Assembly (NCBI GenBank): GCA_937989795.1
Contig: CALKBB010000173.1
Span: forward strand, 1-12,767
Source of the DNA: an uncultured Collinsella sp.
Lineage (GTDB): Bacteria > Actinomycetota > Coriobacteriia > Coriobacteriales > Coriobacteriaceae
Length of the DNA stretch: 12,767 bases
Reading direction: 5' to 3'
This document shows, in pieces, positions 1 to 6,275 of the stretch. The notes beneath the pieces are model-generated. The model had not been told where the DNA came from, did not search any database, and saw nothing but the letters and a program-made list of their open reading frames with translations. A program made the position numbers and the translations under genes. The first letter of the stretch is position 1; every line of letters begins with the position of its first letter.

Positions 1-1
1 C

Positions 2-1564
2 AGCCTGCCCGTTTCCGCCTTCGTGGACCATGTGGACGGCCAGTTCGAGCTGGGCGCCGCCGCCTATGAGAAGCGCGGCGTGGCCGTGTCCGTTCCCACC
101 TGGGACAGCACCAAGTGCATCCAGTGCAACCAGTGCGCCTATGTGTGCCCGCATGCCACCATCCGTCCGTTCGCGATGACCGAGGACGAGGCTGCCGCCG
201 CGCCCGAGGCTACCCGCACGCTCGACGCCATGGGCCCCAAGGCCAAGGGCATGAAGTTCACCATGGCCGTGTCCCCGCTCGACTGCATGGGCTGCACCAA
301 CTGCGTCAAGGTCTGCCCCAAGGGCGCCCTCGAGATGGTTCCCACCGAGCAGGAGATGGACCAGCAGCCCGTTTGGGACTACATGGTCGAGAACGTCTCC
401 GAGAAGAAGGAGCTCATCGCGGCCAACGTCAAGGGCAGCCAGTTTAAGCAGCCCTACCTGGAGTTCTCCGGCTCCTGCGCCGGCTGCGCCGAGACCGCCT
501 ATGCACGTCTGGTGACCCAGGTTGCCGGCGACCGCATGTTCATCTCCAACGCCACCGGCTGCTCCTCCATTTGGGGCAACCCCGCTGCCACCGCTCCTTA
601 CTGCAAGGACAAGGACGGTCACGGCCCGGCGTGGAACAACTCCCTGTTCGAGGACAATGCCGAGCACGGTCTGGGCATGGCCGTCGGTTACGAGGCCGTC
701 CAGAAGAAGCTGATCGCTGCTACGCAGGAGATCATCGCCGCTGACGGTCCGTCCGACGAGCTCAAGGCCGCCGGTCAGGCTTGGATCGACTCCGTCAACG
801 ACGCCGAGGCCTCCAAGACCGCTGCCGCCGCCTACGTTGCCGAGCTCGAGAAGTGCGGCTGCGACGCTTCCAAGGCGATCCTCGCCGACAAGGCTTACCT
901 CACCAAGAAGTCCTTCTGGATCTTCGGTGGCGACGGTTGGGCTTACGACATCGGCTTCGGTGGCCTGGACCACGTCCTGGCTTCCGGCCACAACGTCAAC
1001 GTCTTCGTCTTCGACACCGAGGTCTACTCCAACACCGGCGGTCAGGCCTCCAAGGCCTCGAACCTGGGCCAGGTCGCTCAGTTCGCCGCTGCCGGTAAGG
1101 AGACCAAGAAGAAGTCCCTGGCCGAGATCGCTATGAGCTATGGCTACGTCTACGTGGCGCAGGTCGCCATGGGCGCCAACCCGGCTCAGACCCTCAAGGC
1201 CATCCACGAGGCCGAGGCCTACGACGGCCCGTCCCTCATCATCGGCTACAGCCCCTGCGAGATGCACTCCATCAAGAAGGGCGGCATGCAGAACTGCCAG
1301 GCCGAGATGAAGAAGGCTGTCGAGTGCGGTTACTGGAACCTCTTCCGCTTCAACCCCGAGGCTGCTGCCGGCAAGAAGTTCTCGCTCGATTCCAAGGAGC
1401 CCGCGGGCGGTTATCAGGAGTTCCTGATGAACGAGGCCCGTTACGCTTCGCTGACGCGTTCCTTCCCCGAGCGCGCCGAGGAGCTCTTCAAGGAGAACGA
1501 GCAGGCCGCTATGGACCGCTACGCTCACCTGCTGAAGCTCAAGACGGTGTACAACGAGGCCTAG
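2..1564 (+). CDS. nifJ: Pyruvate:ferredoxin (flavodoxin) oxidoreductase, C-terminal part (5' end outside window)
   Basis: Catalyses CoA-dependent oxidative decarboxylation of pyruvate to acetyl-CoA and CO2 with reduction of ferredoxin or flavodoxin, in the cytoplasm of anaerobes. The frame is open from position 2 and already reads family sequence (LPVSAFVDHVDG), so the GTG at 23 is internal and the true start lies upstream; about 520 of the usual ~1170-1200 residues are visible. Two CxxCxxCxxxCP motifs (Cys codons at 116, 125, 134, 146 and 284, 293, 302, 314) form the 2[4Fe-4S] ferredoxin domain. The C-terminal thiamine-diphosphate domain follows, with CAGC (476, 485), the Cys of TGCSSIWG (560) and the Cys of YSPCEMHSIKKGG (1256), which match the four ligands of the proximal cluster. 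The TPP motif GDGWAYDIGFGG and DTEVYSNTGGQ lie at about 930-1045. It ends in TAG. Very strong codon bias suggests high expression. All key residues are present. Confidence 0.97.
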   Translation, partial: SLPVSAFVDHVDGQFELGAAAYEKRGVAVSVPTWDSTKCIQCNQCAYVCPHATIRPFAMTEDEAAAAPEATRTLDAMGPKAKGMKFTMAVSPLDCMGCTNCVKVCPKGALEMVPTEQEMDQQPVWDYMVENVSEKKELIAANVKGSQFKQPYLEFSGSCAGCAETAYARLVTQVAGDRMFISNATGCSSIWGNPAATAPYCKDKDGHGPAWNNSLFEDNAEHGLGMAVGYEAVQKKLIAATQEIIAADGPSDELKAAGQAWIDSVNDAEASKTAAAAYVAELEKCGCDASKAILADKAYLTKKSFWIFGGDGWAYDIGFGGLDHVLASGHNVNVFVFDTEVYSNTGGQASKASNLGQVAQFAAAGKETKKKSLAEIAMSYGYVYVAQVAMGANPAQTLKAIHEAEAYDGPSLIIGYSPCEMHSIKKGGMQNCQAEMKKAVECGYWNLFRFNPEAAAGKKFSLDSKEPAGGYQEFLMNEARYASLTRSFPERAEELFKENEQAAMDRYAHLLKLKTVYNEA

Positions 1565-1574
1565 GTCTCCCACC

Positions 1575-1699
1575 GCAGGATCTGAGGGCTGACCTTCGCG
1601 GACGCCCTCGGACATGAAAGAACCCCCGCTGCGCACTACGTGCGGCGGGGGTTCTTTCGTCCTGCGGAGTGTCCGCGAAGGTCAGCCCTCAGATCCTGC
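1575..1699. repeat. ~125-nt near-palindrome (29-bp perfect arms) enclosing a terminator
   Basis: Positions 1575-1603 are a perfect reverse complement of 1671-1699 (29 of 29 bases). Inside lies the 13-bp plus 5-bp terminator stem at 1617-1657, and the short connectors (1604-1616 and 1658-1670) are themselves partly complementary. The whole block could fold as one long hairpin in RNA or extrude as a cruciform in DNA. It starts 10 nt after the nifJ stop. The arms are far longer than an intrinsic terminator needs, so a palindromic mobile or repeat element that carries or captured a terminator is possible. No transposase or target-site duplication was recognised. Confidence 0.85.
1617..1657. terminator. 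Bidirectional intrinsic terminator after nifJ
   Basis: A 13-bp perfect stem (1617-1629 with 1645-1657) starts with AAAGAA and ends with TTCTTT, with five C:G pairs next to it. It continues, past a 2-nt bulge, into CGCAC/GTGCG closing a TAC loop (1632-1644). The A-rich and T-rich flanks are symmetric, so it could stop transcription from both strands. It lies 53 nt after the nifJ stop codon. Confidence 0.9.
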
Positions 1700-2249
1700 T
1701 ACGACTACGTCCTCGGATTGTGTGGGCTGATGAAGGACGTGGTTGTGGCGGCCTTTTGTCCCCTTCGCTGTTTCGCGGCTTTGCCGCGAAACCTCGCGCC
1801 ACTCTGGGGATGGATGGAGATTTTGGCTGTTGCTGCCTTCTATCCCCGTGCTTTGGGGCTGGTTGCCTTTTTGGAGCTCATCTTTATTCCTTATGCTGAA
1901 TGAAAAGCCCCATGTTTTTGCAGGGGTGCATACTCGTCTTATTAATGCATAGAATCTCGTATAGTGCGAGTAAGATATTACGTTGTCTGTTTTGTGTTTA
2001 GCAGAGATATAGTTTGCATAATCTAGTCTAATCCCTGCTCTATTAAAATAAAGTCGCACGTAAATGGCGTAGATATACCTAAGCTGGGCTTCTTTACGCT
2101 GAGCGGGTAAAAATGACCGTTCACCGTTCAACTGTTTTCAAAATGAATAAAATGAGCGATAAAGAGAATATAAACCTTAATAAACTCGCGTATCGCACGG
2201 ACACGGGTTATTAATGGGTTGTAGGTCTTTTACAGAAGGGATTCCAGCA
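1700..2249. other. Intergenic region without a convincing gene, in two parts of different composition
   Basis: From 1700 to about 1905 the DNA is moderately GC-rich and holds a 10-bp hairpin with a TTT loop (1770-1779 with 1783-1792: GTTTCGCGGC/GCCGCGAAAC). Open frames exist on both strands here, but they run into the nifJ terminator palindrome, lack a ribosome binding site and show no recognisable domain, so they are not called. From about 1905 to 2213 the DNA becomes strikingly AT-rich for this genome and contains many TATA-like and TTAAT-like words, as expected of a regulatory region for arcC. A possible decayed gene or dispersed repeat in the first part cannot be excluded. Confidence 0.6.
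2116..2163 (+). promoter_or_regulatory. Possible arcC promoter with tandem ACCGTTC repeat
   Basis: Two head-to-tail copies of ACCGTTC (2116-2122 and 2123-2129) lie 5 nt upstream of TTTTCA (2135-2140). A 17-nt spacer then leads to GATAAA (2158-2163). Both hexamers match the sigma-70-type consensus at only 4 of 6 positions, so the promoter is tentative. A tandem repeat immediately upstream of a weak -35 would suit an activator site. It would give a leader of about 80 nt before arcC. A second possibility is TTGTCT (1983) with GATATA (2006), 17 nt apart. Confidence 0.3.
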
Positions 2250-3212
2250 ATGTCTAAGCCTCTTGGCAAGCCCGATCGTATTGTCGTCGCCCTTGGCGGC
2301 AACGCCCTCGGCAACAACCCCGTCGAGCAGATCGAGGCCGTGAGCAACACCGCCCACGCTCTCCTTGGTCTTATCGAGCAGGGTAACGAGATCATCATCA
2401 CCCACGGCAACGGCCCGCAGGTCGGCATGATTCAGAACGCCTTCGCCGCTGCCCACGACGCCATCGGCACCCCCGAGATGCCGCTGCCCGAGTGCGGCGC
2501 CATGTCCCAGGGCTATATTGGTTATCACCTGCAGCAGGGCATCGGCCGCGAGATGCACAAGCGCTATAAGCGTTGGCACGCCGCCACCGTCGTCACCCAG
2601 ATCGAGTGCGATCCTGACGATCCCGCGTTCAAGAACCCGACCAAGCCGATCGGCCCCTTCTACACCGAGGAGCAGGCCAAGGAGTTCATGGCCGAGGATC
2701 CCTCCAAGGTCTTCGTCGAGGATTCCGGCCGCGGCTGGCGTCGCGTCGTCGCCTCCCCCGATCCCAAGAAGATCGTCGAGGCTGACTCCATCCTCAACCT
2801 GCTCGACAACGAGTTCATCGTCATCGCCTGCGGTGGCGGCGGCATCCCCGTCGTCCGCGACTACGAGAACAAGGGCTGCTACAAGGGCGTTCCCGCCGTC
2901 ATCGACAAGGACCTGGGCGGCGAGCTGCTGGCCGAGGACTGCGACGCCGACGTCCTGTTCCTGCTGACCGCCGTTGAGCATGTCGCCATCAACTTTGGCA
3001 AGCCCAACCAGGAGGAGCTCGAGGACCTCACCGCCGACGAGGCCGAGCGCCTGGCCGACGAGGGCCAGTTCGGCAAGGGTTCCATGGAGCCCAAGGTTCG
3101 CGCTGCCATCAAGTTCGCCCGTTCCCGCAAGGGCCGCACCTGCATCATCGGCGCTCTGGACAAGGCCGCCGAGACCATGGCCGGCCTCTCCGGTACCCGC
3201 ATCCACGAGTAG
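2250..3212 (+). CDS. arcC: Carbamate kinase
   Basis: Transfers phosphate between carbamoyl phosphate and ADP, giving ATP, NH3 and CO2; it is the last, energy-yielding step of arginine deiminase, agmatine deiminase and some purine or allantoin routes. The ATG at 2250 is preceded by AGAAGGG (2234-2240, 9-nt gap) and gives 320 residues, typical of the family. An in-frame ATG at 2214 would add 12 residues but has no ribosome binding site. Family motifs are intact: VVALGGNAL near the N-terminus, THGNGPQVG, ECGAMSQGYIGYHLQ, PIGPFYTEEQA, RRVVASPDP, IACGGGGIPVV, AVIDKDLGGELLAED and GSMEPKV near the C-terminus. No deiminase or carbamoyltransferase gene is adjacent, so the supplier of carbamoyl phosphate must be encoded elsewhere. 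It appears to be transcribed alone, with its own AT-rich leader and terminator. Confidence 0.96.
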   Translation: MSKPLGKPDRIVVALGGNALGNNPVEQIEAVSNTAHALLGLIEQGNEIIITHGNGPQVGMIQNAFAAAHDAIGTPEMPLPECGAMSQGYIGYHLQQGIGREMHKRYKRWHAATVVTQIECDPDDPAFKNPTKPIGPFYTEEQAKEFMAEDPSKVFVEDSGRGWRRVVASPDPKKIVEADSILNLLDNEFIVIACGGGGIPVVRDYENKGCYKGVPAVIDKDLGGELLAEDCDADVLFLLTAVEHVAINFGKPNQEELEDLTADEAERLADEGQFGKGSMEPKVRAAIKFARSRKGRTCIIGALDKAAETMAGLSGTRIHE

Positions 3213-3232
3213 TCCCTACTCTGTTGCCTCTC

Positions 3233-3260
3233 TTGTGGGCGCCAGGCAAAGCGCCCACAA
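3233..3260. repeat. 10-bp GC hairpin downstream of arcC
   Basis: TTGTGGGCGC (3233-3242) pairs perfectly with GCGCCCACAA (3251-3260) across an 8-nt loop. No T-tract follows, so it is more likely an RNA-stabilising structure or auxiliary pause hairpin than a terminator by itself. A true terminator follows 17 nt later. Confidence 0.6.
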
Positions 3261-3277
3261 ACTAGCCTCTCTTCATG

Positions 3278-3310
3278 AGCCCCGCAGTCCGCTCCGACTG
3301 CGGGGCTTTT
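3278..3310 (+). terminator. Intrinsic terminator of arcC
   Basis: AGCCCCGCAGT (3278-3288) pairs with ACTGCGGGGCT (3297-3307), an 11-bp GC-rich stem with an 8-nt loop. It runs into TTTT and then GCTATT. It lies 65 nt after the arcC stop codon. The reverse direction lacks a T-tract, so it should act on the plus strand only. Confidence 0.9.
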
Positions 3311-3360
3311 GCTATTGAGGTGGCTGTTCATGAGAAGCGCTGAAGACCGCGGAAACCCGG

Positions 3361-3475
3361 CACTTGGGGACGTTCCTTTCCTGCCGGCAGCTTGGGACAG
3401 TCCTTTTCGACAGCGCGAGCGGTCGTCTGCAAAGACCGTCCCTAGTGGCTGGTCATTTAAGTCTGTCCCCAATGA
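3361..3475. repeat. REP-like cluster of nested GGGAC/GTCCC inverted repeats
   Basis: An outer pair TTGGGGAC (3364-3371) / GTCCCCAA (3465-3472) encloses an inner imperfect inverted repeat. The inner pair starts CTTGGGACAGTCC at 3391 and ends with GACCGTCCCTAG at 3434-3445. Four GGGAC-type words therefore occur within about 110 nt, two on each strand. The block fills the space between the arcC terminator region and the stop codon of the minus-strand peptidase. This is the look of repetitive extragenic palindromes such as those mobilised by REP-associated tyrosine transposases, but no transposase is in the window. Confidence 0.6.
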
Positions 3476-4333
3476 CTAGTAGTAGGCCCACATGGCTTCG
3501 ATTTCGTTGAGGACTTCTACGACGCCCCAGCGGCGGGCGCTGCGGCTTTGCGAGTTGGGGTCGTAGACACCGATCTGGTCGGCGTCGTCAATCCCGTAGA
3601 GCACGATGTAATGACCAACGTTGGTAAACGTGCCGGGACGCACGGCGGCGATTACGGGAGCACCCGAGCGTAAGGCCTGGGCCATCGAGTCTCGATTGTT
3701 GTAGAGCTGCGTCCCGTTAAGCCCCAGCTGCCATGCGCCGCTCGTCATAAACGACCACTCGGTGGCTCCGGTGGGTGCATAGTTGCCCGCCTCGGAAAGA
3801 GCGCACATATCGACCGGCGTCATATCGGTGTGGCCGGTCTTATAGATGTAGACCATGGTAAGACAGGTGGGGCCGCAGGCATTTTGACGGATGGTGCCGC
3901 CGGCGTAGGGCAGCTCCGACCATGCCGGATCGATCTGATAGATATGGGGCATGGTACCGGCTTGCCACTGCGAGCGCGGGGTCGAAAACGCAAACGAGTA
4001 GCCGGGCGCAACCGGGGCCTTGAGCAGCTTGTCCTCGGCGGCGGGCTCCAGGCCGGCAGAGCCATGCGAGGCACACGACCCCAGATACACAAAGACCAGA
4101 CATGCCATGATGGAGCACAGGACAAGACAGAGGCGATGAATCCGCGGATTGACGGCCCTGACACGTCCCATCGGCCGTGGCTGCTTTTGCGGCATAGGCG
4201 ACGAGGGGCGATCCTGCGGACGCTGCGGGTTCTGCGGCCCGTCGCTGTCAGAAACACTCCTAGATGTTGGCGTGGTACGCCCGGCAAGGCGAACGTTTCG
4301 CTGCCGTTCGCCGTCGTTGTATCCGTATGCCAT
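3476..4333 (-). CDS. Membrane-anchored C39-like (papain-fold) cysteine peptidase
   Basis: A protein of 285 residues on the minus strand. Residues 1-65 are hydrophilic, rich in Pro, Gln, Ser and Arg. One hydrophobic segment (about 67-86, LCLVLCSIMACLVFVYLGSC) follows basic residues, predicting a cytoplasmic N-terminus and an extracellular catalytic part. The second half fits the Peptidase_C39_2 family: Gln133 in YQIDPAWSELPY as oxyanion residue, Cys153 in QNACGPTCL as nucleophile, His241 in GHYIVLYGID and Asp258 in VYDPNS. The LGSC sequence resembles a lipobox but lies unusually deep and has Tyr at -4, so lipidation is doubtful. The ATG at 4333 has GAGG 8 nt upstream and an upstream TTATAC box. 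Bacteriocin-exporter C39 domains are fused to ABC transporters; this one stands alone, so a role in cell-wall or peptide cleavage is only a guess. Confidence 0.82.
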   Translation of the reverse strand: MAYGYNDGERQRNVRLAGRTTPTSRSVSDSDGPQNPQRPQDRPSSPMPQKQPRPMGRVRAVNPRIHRLCLVLCSIMACLVFVYLGSCASHGSAGLEPAAEDKLLKAPVAPGYSFAFSTPRSQWQAGTMPHIYQIDPAWSELPYAGGTIRQNACGPTCLTMVYIYKTGHTDMTPVDMCALSEAGNYAPTGATEWSFMTSGAWQLGLNGTQLYNNRDSMAQALRSGAPVIAAVRPGTFTNVGHYIVLYGIDDADQIGVYDPNSQSRSARRWGVVEVLNEIEAMWAYY

Positions 4334-4518
4334 TTGTACCGCCTCGTCTCATGTATAACCCGTCCATCCTACAAAAAAGACGTGCAGCAAATGAGGACAT
4401 ACGCCAAAACCTCGGTAAGCGGCATGGGCGGGAGCGAGCCCGGCGCCATTAAGTGACGCCCTCCTCGAGCAATCGAATCGCGTCATCAAAACAGATGCTC
4501 GCAACGAGTGGCGCCCCT

Positions 4519-4549
4519 CGCCGTTCGTCCCAAAAACGGCGCCGTTCGT
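4519..4549 (+). promoter_or_regulatory. Putative LytTR-type operator (two direct half-sites, 12-nt spacer)
   Basis: The 10-mer CGCCGTTCGT occurs at 4519-4528 and again at 4540-4549, a 21-nt period or two helical turns. The 9-nt core GCCGTTCGT fits the published LytTR half-site pattern [TA][AC][CA]GTTN[AG][TG] at 8 of 9 positions in both copies, and the cores are separated by exactly 12 nt, the family's usual spacing. A LytTR regulator gene lies in the same block (9095-9829). An overlapping 12-bp palindrome, AACGGCGCCGTT (4535-4546), is an alternative explanation by a symmetric regulator. Confidence 0.5.
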
Positions 4550-4627
4550 TTTACGGTTCTGCCTTCGGTCGAGCCACAAGCGGCGCTGCCGTGCCAAGGC
4601 CGTATCTTAAAGCCATGAAATAAAAGC

Positions 4628-4672
4628 GCGCGGCAAAACAGACCGCGCAAGGGGTGACGCCAAGGGGCGTCA
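4628..4672 (+). promoter_or_regulatory. Two hairpins in the permease mRNA leader
   Basis: GCGCGG (4628-4633) pairs with CCGCGC (4643-4648) across a 9-nt A-rich loop. TGACGCC (4655-4661) pairs with GGCGTCA (4666-4672) across AAGG. The second hairpin ends 8 nt before the Shine-Dalgarno AGGAGG (4681-4686), so it could influence ribosome access or RNA stability. No known riboswitch was recognised. Confidence 0.45.
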
Positions 4673-4692
4673 AAAAGGAAAGGAGGGGAACA

Positions 4693-6144
4693 ATGGCGGA
4701 CAAGAACGCAGAAGTTGCAGTCGAGGGTGACGGCGGCATGAAGAAAACGCTTTCGCTCTGGAACTTCTTCACCATCGGTTTCGGTGCCATCATCGGTACC
4801 GGTTGGGTTCTGCAGGTCGGCGACTGGATGGTCGTGGGCGGCGGTCCCGTTCCCGCTATGATCGCATTTCTCTTGGGTGCAATCTTCCTCGTGCCCGTCG
4901 GAGCTGTTTTCGGTGAGCTCACGGCTGCTATCCCCATTTCGGGTGGCATCGTCGAGTATGTCGATCGTAGCTTTGGCCGTACGCTGAGCTACATCACCGG
5001 TTGGCTCCTGGCCCTGGGCAACGGCATCCTGTGCCCGTGGGAGGCCATCGCCATCTCGACCCTCGTGTCCGAGATGTTCGGTAGCCTGCCCGGTCTTGAG
5101 TGGCTGCGCGCCGTCAAGCTCTACACCATCCTGGGCGCCGACGTTTACCTGTTCCCGACGCTGATTGCGCTTGGCTTTGCAGTCTACGTCATCTTCCTCA
5201 ACTTCCGCGGTGCCAGCTCGGCCGCCAAGCTTCAGGCCTTCCTGACCAAGGCCCTGCTCTGCGGCATGCTGCTCGCCATGGGCGTCTCGCTGTTCACCGG
5301 CTCGCCGGACAACGCCATGCCCGTGTTCTCCCAGGTCGCCGGCGCTGGCGGCGGCAAGGCCGCTACCGAGAGCACCAGCCTGTTCGCCGGCATCGTGTCG
5401 GTCTTGGTTCTGACTCCGTTCTTCTACGCCGGTTTCGACACCATTCCTCAGCAGGCTGAGGAAGCAGCCGAGGGCCTCAACTGGAACAAGTTCGGCAAGA
5501 TCATCTCCCTGGCCCTGCTGGCCGCTGGCGGCTTCTACATGGTCTGCATCTACTCGTTCGGCACTATCCTCGACTGGCATGAGTTCGTTAAGAGCCCGGT
5601 TCCCGCGCTCGCCTGCCTCAAGGGCATCAATATGCTCCTGTACCTGGCCATGCTCGTCATCGCCACGCTTGGACCCATGGGCCCGATGAACTCCTTCTAC
5701 GGCGCCACGAGCCGCATCATGCTCGCCATGGGCCGCAAGGGCCAGCTGCCCGAGAAATTCGCCGAGGTCGACCCCAAGTCCGGCGCTCCCAAGCTTGCCT
5801 GCGTCGTCTTGGGCGTCATCACTGTCATCGGTCCGTTCCTGGGCAAGAACATGCTCATCCCCCTGACCAACGTGTCGGCTCTCGCCTTCATCTTCTCCTG
5901 CGGCATGGTCGCCCTCGCTTGCCTGCGCATGCGCTTCACCGAGCCCGACCTGCCTCGTCCCTACGAGGTGCCCGGCGGCAAGTTTGGCATCGGCCTCGCT
6001 ATCGCCGCCTGCGCCATCATCATCGGCCTGCTTGTGATTCCGTTCTCTCCCGCCTCCCTCAACATGGTGGAGTGGAGCATCGTGATCGGCTGGTTGGCTA
6101 TTGGCCTGGCTCTCATGGCTTTCACCAATTCCCGTAAAAAGTAA
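4693..6144 (+). CDS. APC-superfamily amino acid/polyamine-type permease
   Basis: An integral membrane transporter of 483 residues with about 12 hydrophobic segments. The ATG at 4693 has a near-perfect AGGAGG 6 nt upstream; a longer GTG-initiated frame from 4654 would overlap a leader hairpin and is rejected. The broken first helix carries the substrate-binding GAIIGTG (31-37). The sixth helix region carries FFYAGFDTIPQQAEEA (243-258). The helix 8-9 loop has the typical SRIMLAMGRKGQLPEKFAEV (340-359), followed by a late PRPYEVPGG motif (421-429). The family imports amino acids, polyamines or related amines by proton symport or antiport; the substrate cannot be read from sequence. The amidohydrolase starts 131 nt downstream on the same strand, so the permease probably brings in the hydrolase's substrate. 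Confidence 0.93.
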   Translation: MADKNAEVAVEGDGGMKKTLSLWNFFTIGFGAIIGTGWVLQVGDWMVVGGGPVPAMIAFLLGAIFLVPVGAVFGELTAAIPISGGIVEYVDRSFGRTLSYITGWLLALGNGILCPWEAIAISTLVSEMFGSLPGLEWLRAVKLYTILGADVYLFPTLIALGFAVYVIFLNFRGASSAAKLQAFLTKALLCGMLLAMGVSLFTGSPDNAMPVFSQVAGAGGGKAATESTSLFAGIVSVLVLTPFFYAGFDTIPQQAEEAAEGLNWNKFGKIISLALLAAGGFYMVCIYSFGTILDWHEFVKSPVPALACLKGINMLLYLAMLVIATLGPMGPMNSFYGATSRIMLAMGRKGQLPEKFAEVDPKSGAPKLACVVLGVITVIGPFLGKNMLIPLTNVSALAFIFSCGMVALACLRMRFTEPDLPRPYEVPGGKFGIGLAIAACAIIIGLLVIPFSPASLNMVEWSIVIGWLAIGLALMAFTNSRKK

Positions 6145-6164
6145 CGCCGAGCCGGGGCGGATCG

Positions 6165-6193
6165 GGTGCGCGGGCCCCTCTCTCCCGCGCACC
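6165..6193. repeat. 10-bp intercistronic hairpin between permease and amidohydrolase
   Basis: GGTGCGCGGG (6165-6174) pairs perfectly with CCCGCGCACC (6184-6193) around a 9-nt pyrimidine loop. No T-tract follows, so full termination is unlikely. It may protect the permease message from 3' decay, or cause partial attenuation between the two genes. A weaker GAGGCC/GGCCTC pair (6222-6227 with 6240-6245) lies further downstream. Confidence 0.6.
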
Positions 6194-6275
6194 GAACCCG
6201 GCACCACTTGGGTAGCTTTGTGAGGCCTTAACCCAACACGGCCTCGCCCACTATATGGATTCATAAGGAGGAACC

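Larger units (their letters stand above)
4334..4692. other. Divergent intergenic region between the C39-like peptidase and the permease
   Basis: This 359-nt stretch serves two divergent genes. Toward the minus strand it holds GGG followed by TTATAC (4353-4358 as seen on the plus strand), a likely -10 box about 20 nt from the peptidase start; no good -35 is seen. In the middle are the paired CGCCGTTCGT repeats and an overlapping 12-bp palindrome. Near the permease are two small GC hairpins and a strong Shine-Dalgarno site. No clear -35/-10 pair was found for the permease; TATCTT at 4603-4608 is a weak candidate, compatible with activator-dependent transcription. No coding frame is supported. 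Confidence 0.6.

Noticed and set aside
1640..1903. Plus-strand frame of 87 codons after nifJ
   Set aside because: Its start lies inside the terminator stem and no Shine-Dalgarno site is present.
1909..1930. Weak hairpin GCCCC/GGGGT with a flanking A/T-run, as a minus-strand terminator
   Set aside because: The stem is only 4-5 bp with an 11-nt loop, and there is no supported minus-strand gene upstream of it.
1940..2030. ArgR (ARG box) site upstream of arcC, suggested by words such as AATGCATA and TTGCATAA
   Set aside because: Only isolated half-site-like words are present; no pair in the inverted arrangement and spacing expected of an ARG box was found.
1682..2131. Minus-strand frame of 149 codons in the intergenic region after nifJ
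   Set aside because: It has no convincing ribosome binding site, abrupt composition change along its length and no recognisable domain, and it runs into the palindrome arm. It is kept only as a possible repeat or decayed sequence.
2211..3206. Long minus-strand open frame opposite arcC (331 residues)
   Set aside because: It mirrors the GC-biased codons of arcC. The product is repetitive in Gly, Leu, Val, Asp and Glu with no domain, and carbamate kinase on the plus strand is unambiguous.
4486..6264. Very long minus-strand open frame (592 residues) opposite the permease
   Set aside because: It is antisense to a clear APC permease and crosses the divergent regulatory region. The translation is rich in Glu, Asp, Gly, His and Gln as expected of an antisense shadow.
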